A stretch of 64,000 nt of DNA from Molossus alvarezi (lineage: Eukaryota > Chordata > Mammalia > Chiroptera > Molossidae): assembly GCA_037176705.1 (NCBI GenBank), contig CM073887.1:86314348-86378347 (forward strand), written 5' to 3'. The position numbers were made by a program, and so were the translations under genes. Numbering within the stretch: position 1 is the first letter of the stretch; each line of letters starts with the position of its first letter. The notes beneath the pieces were generated by a model, which worked only from the letters and a program-made list of their open reading frames with translations, was not told where the DNA came from and ran no database searches. Positions 31,320 to 42,012 of this stretch are shown here, piece by piece.

Positions 31320-31560
31320 TCGAATAGCAAACTTCTCTTCAGTGTTTTGGCATTTAAAACACTGTTCTAAATGGTTTATAAATATTGTCCCTTAATTTTG
31401 ATTCCAGCTCTAAGAAGTGGGTGCTATGATAGGCTGTTTCAGGTGAGACAATTGCACTCTGAAAGTTTAAGTGACTCACTCAAGTTTATATGGCAGTTCA
31501 TGTTGGGATCAGGAGTCTAGTTCCAGTAATTCATTTTGACTCCAGGGTTGTTTATCCTCT
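31320..31560 (-). repeat. MIR SINE (minus)
   Basis: AACACTGTTCTAAATGGTTT, AAATATTGTCCCTTAATTTT, AGAAGTGGGTGCTATGATAG, TCAGGTGAGACAATTGCACTC, GAAAGTTTAAGTGACTCACTC, AAGTTTATATGGCAGTTCATG: the MIR complement in order. Confidence 0.65.
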
Positions 31561-31739
31561 ATATCATTTGAGAATGACCAGGTTCCAAAGCATCTGTGTA
31601 CATTAAAAAGGTAGTATATGTTCATAAAGGTTGCATTCATTCCCTGTAGACAGTGAATGTGCCCTAACAGCTTTCCAATTGCATTCAATATCCCCTTCTC
31701 AGGATCACAATTTTCAGGGTGGGAAATGCTTGATTTGAG

Positions 31740-31852
31740 TGTTTGGGCATTTCTTTTCTTCTTTTTATTTTTCTCTTCCCTTTTCCCTCCCTCTTTTTCC
31801 CCCTTTCTCTGTCTTCTCCTCCCACTCACCCCCGCCCCTTTTTTTTCTCTCA
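31740..31852 (+). repeat. Pyrimidine-rich low-complexity stretch
   Basis: TTTCTTTTCTTCTTTTTATT through CCCCCTTTCTCTGTCTTCTC and CCCACTCACCCCCGCCCC. No element recognised; frames across it are meaningless. Confidence 0.75.
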
Positions 31853-31864
31853 AGTTCTATAGAG

Positions 31865-32045
31865 CATGGTGCTTAGAACCAGTTAGACCTCGTTTTAAAG
31901 ATTGGTTCTGTCTTTTATTTTGAGAAAGATATTGAACTTCCCATCTTTAAAAAGGGATAATAATATCCTTGTCAGAGTAATTTCCATTTAAATGATTTTG
32001 TGTCTGAGAGGTCCCTAACTGCAGTAACTGTTATTATTATTAAAA
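31865..32045 (+). repeat. MIR SINE
   Basis: AGCATGGTGCTTAGAACCAG, GACCTCGTTTTAAAGATTGG, GAGAAAGATATTGAACTTCC, CATCTTTAAAAAGGGATAAT, AATATCCTTGTCAGAGTAAT: diverged MIR core and 3' part. Confidence 0.6.
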
Positions 32046-32430
32046 TGTGTTATTAATGTCTATATTATTACCATAAGTTACATTGGAGCCTGAATGCTGA
32101 ATGTCTCTGATGTACTCAGCCCACATAGCCCAGTTGCTTTGCCATCTCCTTGGAGCAATGGAAGAGTTTGCTTGTAGGATCTTTTGAAAAACTATTATTT
32201 CATACACTGTCTGTGAATGTCCTAAGAAAGTGCATAGGAAGCCTAGTGGAACACATGGCATTTTTGCCTCTCGGAACCCTAGAGTTGTTGATGTGTTTAT
32301 GTTACATCTTCCTACATTTAAAAATGTAGAACTTGATGTCTGCTACAGTGTCCATCTTCGAGCCAATGTACTGGATTGCTTGATTTGGTTTCTTAGTTGA
32401 TTGTTAGAAACACCTTGTTTTATTTATTTT
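32046..32430. other. Unique sequence
   Basis: Nothing recognised. Confidence 0.3.
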
Positions 32431-32444
32431 ATTCAATTTTTAAA

Positions 32445-32651
32445 TTTAATCCTCACCCAAGGATATGTTTTTTAATGGTTTTTAGAGATAGAGGAAGGGA
32501 GAGACAGAGGGACAGAGAAACATCCATGCAAGAGTGAAACAATGATCAGCTGCCTCCCGTATGTGCCAACCCGAAACCTGGGCATGTGCCCTGGCAGGGC
32601 ACTGAAACCATGACCCTTCAGTTTAAGGGATGATGCAATGCTCCAACCTCG
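32445..32651 (-). mobile_element. Old chimeric Ves SINE, head truncated
   Basis: Minus copy: TTAATCCTCACCCAAGGATA (type 1 terminal signature), then TTTTTAGAGATAGAGGAAGG, GCTGCCTCCCGTATGTGCC, CCTGGGCATGTGCCCTGGCA and ACCATGACCCTTCAGTTTAA (type 2 middle). The outermost tRNA-like head complement is missing. Confidence 0.7.
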
Positions 32652-32672
32652 TTTTAAAAATGCACAGCCAAG

Positions 32673-32863
32673 CCCTGGCCAGTGTGGCTTAGCCGTTGGC
32701 ACATCGACCCGCAGACCGAAGGGTTGCAGATTTGATTCCCAGTCAAGGGCACATGCCTGGGTTGCAGGTTTGATCCCTGGCCCTCCCTCCCTCCCTCTCT
32801 TCTACTCTATCTAAAAATCAATGGGAAAATATGCTTGGGTGAGGATTAACAACAATAACAACA
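32673..32863 (+). mobile_element. Chimeric SINE: type 2 head, type 1 tail
   Basis: CCCTGGCCAGTGTGGCTTAG, CGACCCGCAGACCGAAGGGT, TTTGATTCCCAGTCAAGGGC, GGTTTGATCCCTGGCCC, then TCTACTCTATCTAAAAATCA and TATGCTTGGGTGAGGATT. The type 2 'gcaggaggcagcc' block is absent. The target duplication AAAATRCACAGCCAAG lies at 32657-32672 and 32864-32879. Confidence 0.88.
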
Positions 32864-32879
32864 AAAATACACAGCCAAG

Positions 32880-33022
32880 TTCTGTCTTGACTAATTTTGT
32901 GGATACGTTTCATGTGATCAAGTTTTTGAGGAAGCGGACTTCTAAACCAGACTAGATGTTTCAAAGAATTTCTTATTATCGTAATAGTAAGCACATAGTA
33001 ATTCTGAGGTCTGCCATCCCCA

Positions 33023-33054
<32 letters not shown>

Positions 33055-33540
33055 GCACTTTGACATCATTGTATTTATTTTCACTTCTGTACAGCATTTA
33101 TCATATCTGTAACAAATTTATTTGTTTACTAGTTTGTGATGTGTCTTGCCCACCATACTAAAAAAACAACAAAAATAGAGATTTTATATGACTTGTTTTC
33201 AGTATCCCTATGTGAGTTTTTTGAACTAACGAATGAAACCATGTAAAGTGCCAATGTCTGGCTCATAACTATGCCTTCCATAATGTTTGTTAGTTTCTTT
33301 CTCCTTCTTGAATCATCTTGACATAAACTTCTGATGATTGAAGTCTACCAATGGACACTTTTCTCAGATGACTCAAAACATGTTTAGAGGACAGCATTTT
33401 TGAACAAGTGAAAGAAAGCCAGACTAGTTTACTGTTTGCACTTGCTTTGTCAAAACCAATTTATATTAACAAAAGATGACACCCAACTCATCTTCCCTCA
33501 GATAATAAAGTTAAAGCAACAATGCTACCCATTATTTAAT
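32880..33540. other. Unique sequence with CA microsatellite
   Basis: Nothing else recognised. Confidence 0.35.
33022..33050 (+). repeat. (AC)n microsatellite
   Basis: About 14 AC units ending in CGCACGCAC. Confidence 0.95.
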
Positions 33541-33800
33541 CTTACTTTTCTCAAGCTAGTTATTTTCTTTCAGTAAAAAAGTATCTGTGCATAGTTTTAG
33601 GAAATCAAAGTAACTGTACAATGACATGAAAGTGTGTTTTATACCTCAGACCCTTTGGCTACATGCTCAGAAATAATCAGTTATTTAATTTGTAGTGATT
33701 TAGCAGTAAACTATTCAGAAACATTTTACTCTATATATTTAAATGAATACTATATTCACTGTTATAACCCCTTGGTTATTTCTGCCTACTTAAAAGTATG

Positions 33801-34099
33801 TCCCTGTACAAACTGATGGTTGCCAGAGGGAGGGGGCTAAGGGGACTGGGTAAAAAAGGTAAAGGGATTGAGAAGTACAAATTGCTAACTATAAAACAGT
33901 CACAGGGATATAGAGATCAGCATAGGGAATATTGTCAATAATATTGTAATACTTACATATGGTACCAGGTGGGTACATAAATTATTGGGGGAATGACTGT
34001 GTAAATTATATAATTGTTTAGCCATGCTGTACACTTGAAACTAATATAAAATAATATTAAATGTCAACTGGAATTCAAAAATAAAATTTTAAAAATAAA
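33801..34099 (+). mobile_element. L1 3' end (L1MA-like) nested in older L1
   Basis: ACAAACTGATGGTTGCCAGA, GGGGACTGGGTAAAAAAGG, AAGTACAAATTGCTAACTAT, ACAGTCACAGGGATATAGAG, CATAGGGAATATTGTCAATA, GCCATGCTGTACACTTGAAA, CTAATATAAAATAATATT and an A-rich tail. Only the 3'UTR is present. The target duplication TAAAAGTATG is exact at 33791-33800 and 34100-34109. Confidence 0.85.
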
Positions 34100-34241
34100 T
34101 AAAAGTATGCATTTTTTAAATCTTTCTGTATTAATAGATAAGCATCTGTTTTTTAAAACAACTGCACAGTATTTCATTATGTGGATATAATGCCATGTAT
34201 TGAATCATTAGTCTATTAATAAGCATTAAGATAATTTTCAG

Positions 34242-34481
34242 CCCTGGCCAGTTTGGCTCAGCGGTTAGAGCATCAGCCTGCGGTCCAGAGAGACCTGGGT
34301 TTGGTTCCCGCTAAGGGCATGTACTTTGGTTGCAGTTTGTCCCCGGCCCTGGTTGGGTCGTGCAGGTGGCGGCCACTTGATGTGTCCCTTTCACATTGAT
34401 GTTTCTTTCTCTTTCTCCCTCCCACTCTATCTGAATAAAAAATGGAAATAATGTCCTCGGGTGAGGATAAAAAATAAAAAA
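34242..34481 (+). mobile_element. Type 1a bat SINE
   Basis: A complete, well-kept plus copy: CCCTGGCCAGTTTGGCTCAG, CGGTTAGAGCATCAGCCTGC, GCAGTTTGTCCCCGGCCCTG, GGTTGGGTCGTGCAGGTGGC, TCCTCGGGTGAGGATAAAAA. The target duplication AAGATAATTTTCAG is exact at 34228-34241 and 34482-34495. Confidence 0.96.
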
Positions 34482-34783
34482 AAGATAATTTTCAGCCTTT
34501 TAATATTTAAAAACAATGCTACAATAAATGTTAGTGTAAATAGTTTTCATATACACATTAAAAATATCTACAGGATGAATTCTTGAAGTAAAACATGTTA
34601 AAGGGTTTGTGCTCTCTAAATTATAATACATTTAGCCAAATTATGTTCTAAGTCTTTTGCCACAATTTACACTCGTAAGACTCTGTGAAATGCCTATTCT
34701 GCCAGTTACTCACCAATATTCTTTCTGATCACTCTTTTTGATTTTCACTAATCTGATTAATAAAAAATAAAAGGACCTTAAAA

Positions 34784-34946
34784 TAATTTTTTATGGGTTT
34801 TTAGAGAGAGAGGGAGAGAGAGAACATCGATTGGTTGCCTCCAGAATGCCCCTACCAGAGATCCAGGCATGTACCCTGATCGGGAATTGAACCCACAACC
34901 TTCAGGAGCATGGAAGGATACCCGACTGAGCCACACTAGCAAGGGC
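34784..34946 (-). mobile_element. Shortened type 2 Ves SINE
   Basis: Minus copy: GGGTTTTTAGAGAGAGAGGG, CATCGATTGGTTGCCTCCAG, ATGCCCCTACCAGAGATCCA, GGCATGTACCCTGATCGGGA, CTGAGCCACACTAGCAAGGG. About 50 bases shorter than full length. Flanks TAAAAGGACC and TAAAGGGTCC suggest an imperfect target duplication. Confidence 0.82.
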
Positions 34947-35274
34947 TAAAGGGTCCATTAAAAGGTGGTTTAACCTGCACTTTTTATTATATAAAAGGCT
35001 CAAGATTTTTTTATTTATTTGAAATCCATTATGTATATTTTTTTGTTGCTCATTTTTCTTTTGTATTTCTGTTTTTTCTCAGTGATTTGTAGGAACACTT
35101 CATTCAATAAAGAAATTGGTTCTTTGCCATAAGTGTGCAAACTTATTTTTTCAATTTGTTTTTTGGCCTTTTAAAAAACTTTATCACATTTATCATGCAG
35201 AATTTTTTCTTTTTTATTGTTGACGCTATTATAGATGGTTTAAAAAATGCATAGTTATTCATCTTCTCTAAGGC

Positions 35275-35515
35275 TTTGCCCTGATGCCCCATTCTAAATG
35301 GTCTCTCAGGGCAACTGTTAATAGCACTTAGCGCAATATAATTCCATCTTCATGTGCAGTTATTATCTAAATTCTGTGTTGCTCACTGGACTGAAAACTC
35401 CATGAGGTCAGGCACTCTTTGTCTGTAACTCCCTGTGATATGCCCACTGTATGACATTCCGCTTGCCTGCTATAAACAGCTTCTTAGGAAGTGTTTGTTG
35501 AGTGACTAAAGGAGG
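35275..35515 (+). repeat. L2 LINE 3' end
   Basis: CCTGATGCCCCATTCTAAAT, TTAATAGCACTTAGCGCAAT, TTCTGTGTTGCTCACTGGAC, TGAAAACTCCATGAGGTCAG, GCACTCTTTGTCTGTAACTC, CTTAGGAAGTGTTTGTTGAG: L2 3'UTR order, moderately diverged. Confidence 0.75.
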
Positions 35516-37970
35516 GAAGTAATACGTGATATGACATAAATCCTTCTCCTTAAATATGTATTTGTGTTCAGAGTGTGTCTTTATCACAGGCTCAAGTCCT
35601 AGTGGCATATACATATATCTTTAAAAATATAATCCTCAATCCAGTTCATGTCAGTACCAAAGACTGAAGGCTACATTTGAATTCATTTTGTATTTGCTCT
35701 AAGAACTGCTTATTTTTGTGAGGCTGTGACTTATTTGGTTGTCATTTCTCTCTTACACTACATCATTTTATTCATTCAGAAGGCTATAATCTCTTGCTTA
35801 CCAAGAACCTTGTGATGAATTTCAGAAGCATTATGTCTCAGAAACAGCCAACTTTGAACAGTGAAAAAAGTATTTTCATAAAGATGATCATTATATTTAA
35901 AAAACTCATGACTTTTTAAAAGAATAAACACTTAGTTTTTAAAGATAATGATTAAGAATAACATATATTTTACCTTTTGTTGTTTTTTATGAGACATAAG
36001 GGTAGGCTAAGTATGCTTTTCCATCTCTGTGTTTAAAAGCATCTTATGATTTTGTTGTAAAGTTTTGACAGGTACTATAAAAATAACACTTTGGGTAACA
36101 GTACAAATAACAAGGTAGATAGAATGAGGTTACATAATTTTTACCCAACTGTCAGTAATGGAGAAGTTAATGACAGAATTATCTCTGATTTTAAATTTCA
36201 ACTCAACCCAAATTTATACTTTATTTTTAAATCTACATCATTTCTGTCTGTATGCTTAAAAGGTCTTTCTAACATGGATTTATATTCTAATATATTGTCT
36301 TCTACTGCCTTTTAATTGCATTCTGTTGTTTTTTGTTTTTCTCTGTCTCTTCCCTCTCCTCTCCCCCCACCTCCCTCTGTGTAACCTTGAAGTTGATAGC
36401 TATTTTGCAGATTCTAGTAAAAGCTTGGTACACTTCCTGCATTTCTTCTTATGTGTGTGCTCAGAAGTCTAGGCCGAGAGCTCCACCTTTCAGTCCTCCG
36501 GTTCCTTGGAGGTTGAATTTATGCTCACAGGAAAGGAAAGGTTATTTGAGAAACAGTCATACAGTCATGACTCAAAAAGTTTAAGAATATGGGTCTCTCT
36601 GGAACTTTTTTTTTTTAATTCTCCCCTTTTTTTTTTTTTAACACAATCGAGTAAGTAGGTCACTGAAGAAGTTACCAGATGGTGGAGGTGTTGCCAATAA
36701 CACATTAGGCACTGTCATTTTGTGCCTGTGGCAGGGATTGGGGCCAGAATCCAGTGACGGGCCTGAGCTGGGAACCAAGAGAAGCAGGACCTGGCTGGAA
36801 ATGTCTTGCCCCTTCCTTTATTCCACGAGAATAGCACTAAGTGAGCATTCTCTGAAAATGTATGCATCATTGTCTAGTGAGGGGTGGAGTTGTATGTGTA
36901 GACTAATTTCAAAGCCTGTGCATTAGCTCTTCTTCACAGTTATTTCATGGAAATGAGTAGCATATTATTTTTAAAAGATCCTTATGCTATAAAAATTGGC
37001 ATTGCTTATTCTGAACATGCTCTCACCGACAGCTTTCTGTATTTCTAGGTTAGAGCAATACAAAAAGTCTGAATCCCTGCAATTGACATTCGGAGATTTA
37101 ACCCACAAAAATAATCTCCTGTAAACCAAAAAAGAGAGGAAAAGTAACTAAAACAGTTTATTCAAATTCTGCCTGGTTTCCTTTAGGTTAGTGATATGTA
37201 AGCCAATGCTTATATTCACATTTCAATGACTCTCTATACCCTTGGTCTATTCTTTAAGCCCATGATTTTAACAATAGAAGATGGCATTCTGATGCCTGTA
37301 TTTGAAGGTGGTGCAAAGTGGCTTTTTTTCTGTTGTCTTTTATGAGAACACCTGGGTCTCTGCCTCAACTATAAAGCATACGTAGTTAAGGAATAGGCTG
37401 TCTTGGGAAAATGTACATAGCTGAGGATCAGAAAGACAAGAAAAGGCTGAAGTGTGTCATGGCTAGGGGCTAGGATGCTTCTGAAACCATGCTGGCAGAG
37501 GGTGAAACACAGGCTGATGGGTGCCAAAAGCCTGGATTTAGGATTTCAGCTGTTTAAATGCCAGCTGCCCAGTGCTTGCAGATCTTAGAACCCCTGGAAT
37601 ATTACCATTCTTTCAGTGGGTAGATGTGAGTCAGCAGAAACTGGCCCGGATGGCCCTCCTGTCAGGAGGGAGGAGCCCCGGTCCCAGTTAGCTTAGTGTC
37701 TAGGCAAAACATGCCCAGAGTCATTTTCAGACAGTCCTGATCCTTGTTATTAGATAAATGAGCCACTGAGAACAGATTAGAATCTGAAAAGTCATAAATA
37801 AATTTTAATAGTTGCAAACTGACACATATATTAAGTATATTTTTCTTTATCTTTCTTTTTCTTGGGGGGGGGTTATTATTTTAATTCACATAACCACATT
37901 TTTAACCTAATTGTTACGCTCCCGTATGGCTTAATAAATGCTTTTATTTTTTGTTTTTGTCTTACTGTTT
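35516..37970. other. Longest repeat-poor stretch of the window
   Basis: About 2.4 kb without a recent insertion that I recognise. It has T-runs near 36610-36640 and a G9 at 37864. Short frames at 36091-36315, 36333-36584 and 36720-36926 have no recognisable product. A candidate region for conserved non-coding sequence, but nothing is directly visible. Confidence 0.4.
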
Positions 37971-37971
37971 C

Positions 37972-37988
37972 TGTTTGCCTTATTTTTA
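37972..37988. repeat. Left target-site duplication of L1
   Basis: TGTTTGCCTTATTTTTA, 17 bases, repeated exactly at 40219-40235. Confidence 0.94.
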
Positions 37989-40218
37989 TTTATTTATTTA
38001 TTTTATTAATTAATTTTTGTTACAGATGTTTCTCCTTTTTCCCCCACTAATTCCCCCCTTCCTCTTCCCTCCCTACCCTGTCCCCAGTTTGTTGTCCATG
38101 TCCACTGTTCATGCATACATGCATATAAGTTCTGTGGTTTATCTCTCCCCCACCACCCTCTCTTCTGGGTATTGTCAGTCTGTACCCCACTCCCACATCT
38201 CTGGGACTACCCCATTCCACAGACGGTTATGTTCATTATATTCCACAAATAAGTGAGATCATATGAAACTTGTCTTTCTCTATTTGGCTTGTTTCACTTA
38301 GGATGATACTTTCCAGGTCCCTCCATGTAGTCTCAAAGGATAAGAGACCTTTCTTACAGCTGTGTAGTACTCTATTGTGTATATGTACCACTGCTTTTTT
38401 ATCCATTCGTCTACTGATGGACACTTGGGCTGTTTCCAGATCTTAGCTATTGTAAATAGTGCTGCTACAAACATGGGGGTACATATATTCTTTCTGATTG
38501 GTGTTTTAGGCTTCTTAGGGTATATTCCTAGAAGTGGAATCACTGGGTCAAATGGAATTTCAATTTTTAACTTTTTGAGGTAACACCATATTGTTTTCCA
38601 TAGAGGCTGCACCAGTCTGCATTCCCACCAGCAGTGCACTAGAGTCCCTTTATCTCCACACCCTCGCCAACACTTGTTGTTTGATGATTTGTTGATGGCG
38701 GCCATTCTGACAGGTGTGAGGTGATACCTCATTGTTGTTTTAACTTGCATCTCTCTGATGATTAGTGATGATGAGCATTTCTTCATATGTTTCTTAGCCA
38801 TTTGCATGTCCTGTTTGGAGAGGTGTCTATTTAGTTCCTCTGCACGTTTCTTAATTGGGTTCTTTGTCTTCCTTTTGTGGAGTTGTATGAGCACTCTATA
38901 TGTATTGGAAATTAACCCCTTCTCTGATATATCATTGGCAATTATGCTCTCCCATACAGTGGGTAGCCTTTCCGTTTTGATGATTGTATCTTTTGCTGTG
39001 CAGAAGCTTTTGAGTTTGATGTAGTCCCATGTGTTCATTTTCTCCTTTGTTTCTATTGCCTTAGGTGATGTGTCAGTGAAAATTCTGCTGCGTATGATAT
39101 CTGAAATTTTGTTGCCTACAGTTTCTTCTGGGATTTTTATGGATTCATGAGTCACATTTAAGTCTTTTATCCATTTTGAGTTTATTCTCGGGTAGGGTGT
39201 AAGTTGATGGTCTAGTTTCATTTTTCTGCAAGTACCTGTCCAATTTTCCTAGCACCATTTATTAAAGAGGCTATATGCCTCTATATGCCTGTTCTTGTGC
39301 CAATACCAGGCTGTTTTGATTATAGTGGCTTTGTAGTAGAACCTGAAATCTGGTAATGTGATCCCTCCAACTTTGTTCTTCCTTTTCAAGATTGCTGTGG
39401 CCATTCGAGGCCTTTTTTGGTTCCATATGAACTTTTGAGGTACTTGTTCTAATTCTGTAAAGTATGCCGTTGGCATTTTGATGGGGATTGCGTTGAATCT
39501 ATAGATTGCTTTGGGTAATATGGACATTTTAATGATGTTAATTCTCCCAAGCCATGAACAGGGTATGTGCTTCCACTTTTTTATATCTTTCTCTATTTCT
39601 TTTTTCAGTGACCTGTAGTTTTCTGCGAATAGGTCCTTTATTTCTTTGGTTAAGTTTATTCCTAGGCATCTTAATTTTTTTGCCGCAATGGTAAATGGGA
39701 TTGTTTTCTTAGTTTCTCTTTCTGTGAGTTCATCCTTGGTGTATAAGAAAGCCATCGATTTCTTGACGTTAATTTTGTATCCTGCTACTTTGCCAAATTC
39801 ATTTATTAAGTCTAGTAAACTTTTGATGGAATCTTTTGTGTTTTCTATGTCTAGTATCATGTCATCTGCAAATAATGACAACTTCACTTCCTCCTTTCCA
39901 ATTCGGATCCCTTTTATTTTTTCTTCCTGTCTGATTGCTGTGGCTAAGACTTCCAGTACTATGTTAAATAAGAGTGGTGAAAGTGGGCATCCTTGTCTTG
40001 TTCCTGTTCTTTAGGGAAATGCTTTTGGTTTTTGCCCATTGAGTATGATGTTGGCTGTAGGTCTTTCATATATGGCCTTTATTATATCTAGATATGATCC
40101 CTCTATTTCCACACTGCTGAGCGTTTTTATCAGAAATGGATGCTGGATTTTGTCAAAGGCTTTTTCGGCATCTGTTGATATGATCATGTGGTTTTTATTC
40201 TTCATTTTATTTATGTGG
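37989..40218 (-). mobile_element. Young 5'-truncated L1 (half of ORF2 plus 3'UTR)
   Basis: 2.23 kb in minus orientation. A (TTTA)n-type tail is at the left, followed by the 3'UTR (37989-38235), then ORF2 from its end at 38236 up to the truncation at 40218. The exact 17-bp target duplication fixes both ends. It is about 97% identical by eye to the L1 at 52.86-54.3 kb over shared ORF2 sequence, so both derive from one recently active lineage. It carries a 90-base net internal deletion near 39275 and a frameshift near 38330. Confidence 0.95.
38236..40218 (-). pseudogene. L1 ORF2p pseudogene (RT to C-terminus)
   Basis: Three pieces. 40011-40205 holds the RT motif region with [12 protein letters not shown]; a TAG breaks the frame just after, near 40012. 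39249-39887 has LSLFADDM, the F-A-D-D catalytic motif of the L1 reverse transcriptase, then the thumb and linker ([34 protein letters not shown]). 38298-39221 carries the C-terminal part with the Cys/His region ([18 protein letters not shown]) and the [15 protein letters not shown] signature. A frameshift moves the last 40 residues ([12 protein letters not shown]) to another frame ending at 38236. ORF2p nicks and reverse-transcribes at the target; this copy lacks the endonuclease and is dead. Confidence 0.93.
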
Positions 40219-40235
40219 TGTTTGCCTTATTTTTA
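40219..40235. repeat. Right target-site duplication of L1
   Basis: An exact copy of 37972-37988. Confidence 0.94.
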
Positions 40236-40957
40236 AATTTCCTGTTTTCTTCCTAGTTTCCTTGTGTTGCTTTGCACAGGAGTATCGTCAGGACTTCTCA
40301 GGGAACTTTTTACTCGAGCTGATTTGTTATCAACTGTCCTTCAATGACTGAAGATGGGCTGTACGAGTCATCAGAAACTTTGTCCTGTATTTCAGTGTTG
40401 CAGATAGGGTAGTTATTGCTAATTAAATTGGAGGACCCTGGACAGGATACTGATAGCAGTTCAGGTTCTTGTTTCCAAAACTGTGATGTGGTCAGGAGCA
40501 TATTACTCAGGTAGTGGGCTTTTCATAAGTACAGTGCTCTGCCGTAGTCGACTTTTCTGGCATGTGAAGGGAAATTTCATGTCTTTGTTTCCTTTGGATG
40601 AACAGGAGGCTTTTGAGCTGTGATATTTCATAGTTCCCTGGGGGTTTATTATGATCAGAGTGCATTTTCAGACTTGTGTCTCATAGATGATCAACCTAAA
40701 TTGTAAATTGATTTGAAAAAAAAAAAATTACTTGAAGGCTTGTTGCTGGGGCCTCATGGTGCTCAGGTTAGCATAGCTAAGGGCAGGGTGGCCCTGGCAG
40801 CATTGGTGCCCTGTGCTCCAGGGTGCAGTGACGGCTGGGGAAGGATTCAGTGTGACTTCTGTCCTCAGCTTGTGCCAAGGAGGCAAGGCAAAGATGGGCA
40901 GACCAGACAGGATAAAACAATATTCAATTAAAAAGATAAGAAAGCAGAACAGAAAAA
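40236..40957. other. Unique sequence
   Basis: No gene or repeat recognised; an A12 run lies near 40718. Confidence 0.35.
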
Positions 40958-41000
40958 AGGAACGAAACCTGGGTCTCTCTGGGCCCCAGGCCGACCCAGG
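40958..41000 (-). mobile_element. Fragment of type 1 SINE head, tail-less
   Basis: GGAACGAAACCTGGGTCTCT, CTGGGCCCCAGGCCGAC and CCAGGGCC match the head complement, with about 23 bases lost between CCGAC and CCAGGGC. None of the SINE middle or tail is present. Short, so the assignment is tentative. Confidence 0.5.
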
Positions 41001-41601
41001 GCCACACTTAGATTATTGCTCCTTGTATTTCCCCTCTGAACTTGAGATCCACTAACAAGCTAATATCTCCATTGCCCCAGGCTTTGCTGAGTCATTCAAA
41101 TTCCTACTGCTTCTCCAATAGGTCTTTTACTGATTGCAGGCCCTGGGGGGAAACTTGAATCCTGATGGCAGTGGTGAGCAATGAAAGAAAAAAAGTTAGC
41201 TGGCTGAACTGATCTCCGGAGAAGTCCTTATATCATATCTTCTCCAATAAGGAATTTTGACAGGCTTTTAAAAAGTCTCTTTTCAAGGAAATCTCTGTCC
41301 ATCTTCCTTTCCACCCTGAAGTCATTTTCAAAAAATGTTCTATGAACAATCTTTTGGTGTATAATGTAAAGCTTACTAAAACATGGCTTAAGAACACATT
41401 TAAATAAAACATAATAAAGCTGTGATGTTAAATGCATTTAATGCGGGAACTTCATAAAGTGACAAAAACAGGTTTGTTTCCACTTGCTTTCGTGGTGTCA
41501 CAGAGATGAAAAAACCAACTCTAACCTTCTTCAAACCTCTTCGAACGTGATGTTACTCAGCCTTGTTTATATTTTATGGTTCTATCCTAATACATTTCAT
41601 A
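41001..41601. other. Unique sequence
   Basis: Nothing recognised. Confidence 0.3.
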
Positions 41602-41613
41602 TAAAATATTTTT

Positions 41614-41663
41614 CTCTGGACCACAGACCGATGCTCTAACCGCTGGGCCAAACCTGCCAGGGC
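41614..41663 (-). mobile_element. Tail-less type 1 SINE head with target duplication
   Basis: Only the first 50 bases of the SINE: CTCTGGACCACAGACCGATG, CTCTAACCGCTGGGCCAAAC, CTGCCAGGGC. It is flanked by TAAAATATTTTT on both sides (41602-41613 and 41664-41675). It looks like a retroposed copy of a short tRNA-like RNA without poly-A, or a SINE that lost its tail exactly to the duplication. Confidence 0.75.
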
Positions 41664-41869
41664 TAAAATATTTTTTTAAAATGTGTTATATTCCCATTTA
41701 AATAACTATTTATATATATTTTTGCAGTGTAATTGTTCTTATAATTATCATCGACATGGCAATATTATTAGAGTTTAACATATATTCTAGAATAACTCAT
41801 TTTGTCCTTCTCTTTCTTTTCCCTCTTCTTTTTTAAATCATTTAATTTTTTTATTTTTTATTTTTTTTG

Positions 41870-41956
41870 TGGTATGTGCTCCTAGCAGGAACCAAACCCG
41901 GGACTCTCTGGTCGGCAGGACTCGATGCTCAACTGCTGAGCCAAACTGGCGAGGGC
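41870..41956 (-). mobile_element. Type 1 SINE head joined directly to poly-T
   Basis: GTGGTATGTGCTCCTAGCAG, GAACCAAACCCGGGACTCTC, TGGTCGGCAGG, CTGAGCCAAACTGGCGAGGGC: about 87 bases of head. The T-rich tract at 41838-41870 precedes it, where the 150-base middle and tail should be. Confidence 0.8.
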
Positions 41957-41957
41957 A

Positions 41958-42012
41958 TTATTTAAATTTTTTTTCAATTATAGTTGACATACAACATTAT
42001 ATTAGCTTTTAG
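41958..42012 (-). mobile_element. L1 3' terminal stub (minus)
   Basis: AATTTTTTTTCAATTATAGT, TGACATACAACATTATATTA and GCTTTTAGTG match the antisense L1 3' end 'attgaggtataattgacatacaacattatattag'. It changes orientation abruptly at 42013. Confidence 0.6.

Larger units (their letters stand above)
33541..35240 (-). mobile_element. Ancient L1 (L1M type), split by later insertions
   Basis: The best-preserved parts, read on the plus strand: CTGCACAGTATTTCATTATG, TGGATATAATGCCATGTATT, CAATGCTACAATAAATGTTA, AATATCTACAGGATGAATTC, TTAAAGGGTTTGTGCTCTC, CCACAATTTACACTCG, GCCAGTTACTCACCAATATT, GATTTTCACTAATCTGATTA, TGATTTGTAGGAACACTTC. These match the antisense of the last part of L1M ORF2. It is interrupted by an L1 3' end (33801-34099) and two SINEs (34242, 34784). 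The outer limits are approximate. Confidence 0.6.

Noticed and set aside
36600..36645. Two T-runs separated by CTCCCC as a possible SINE tail or retrocopy end.
   Set aside because: No SINE body or AATAAA-like signal adjoins them and no target duplication is visible.
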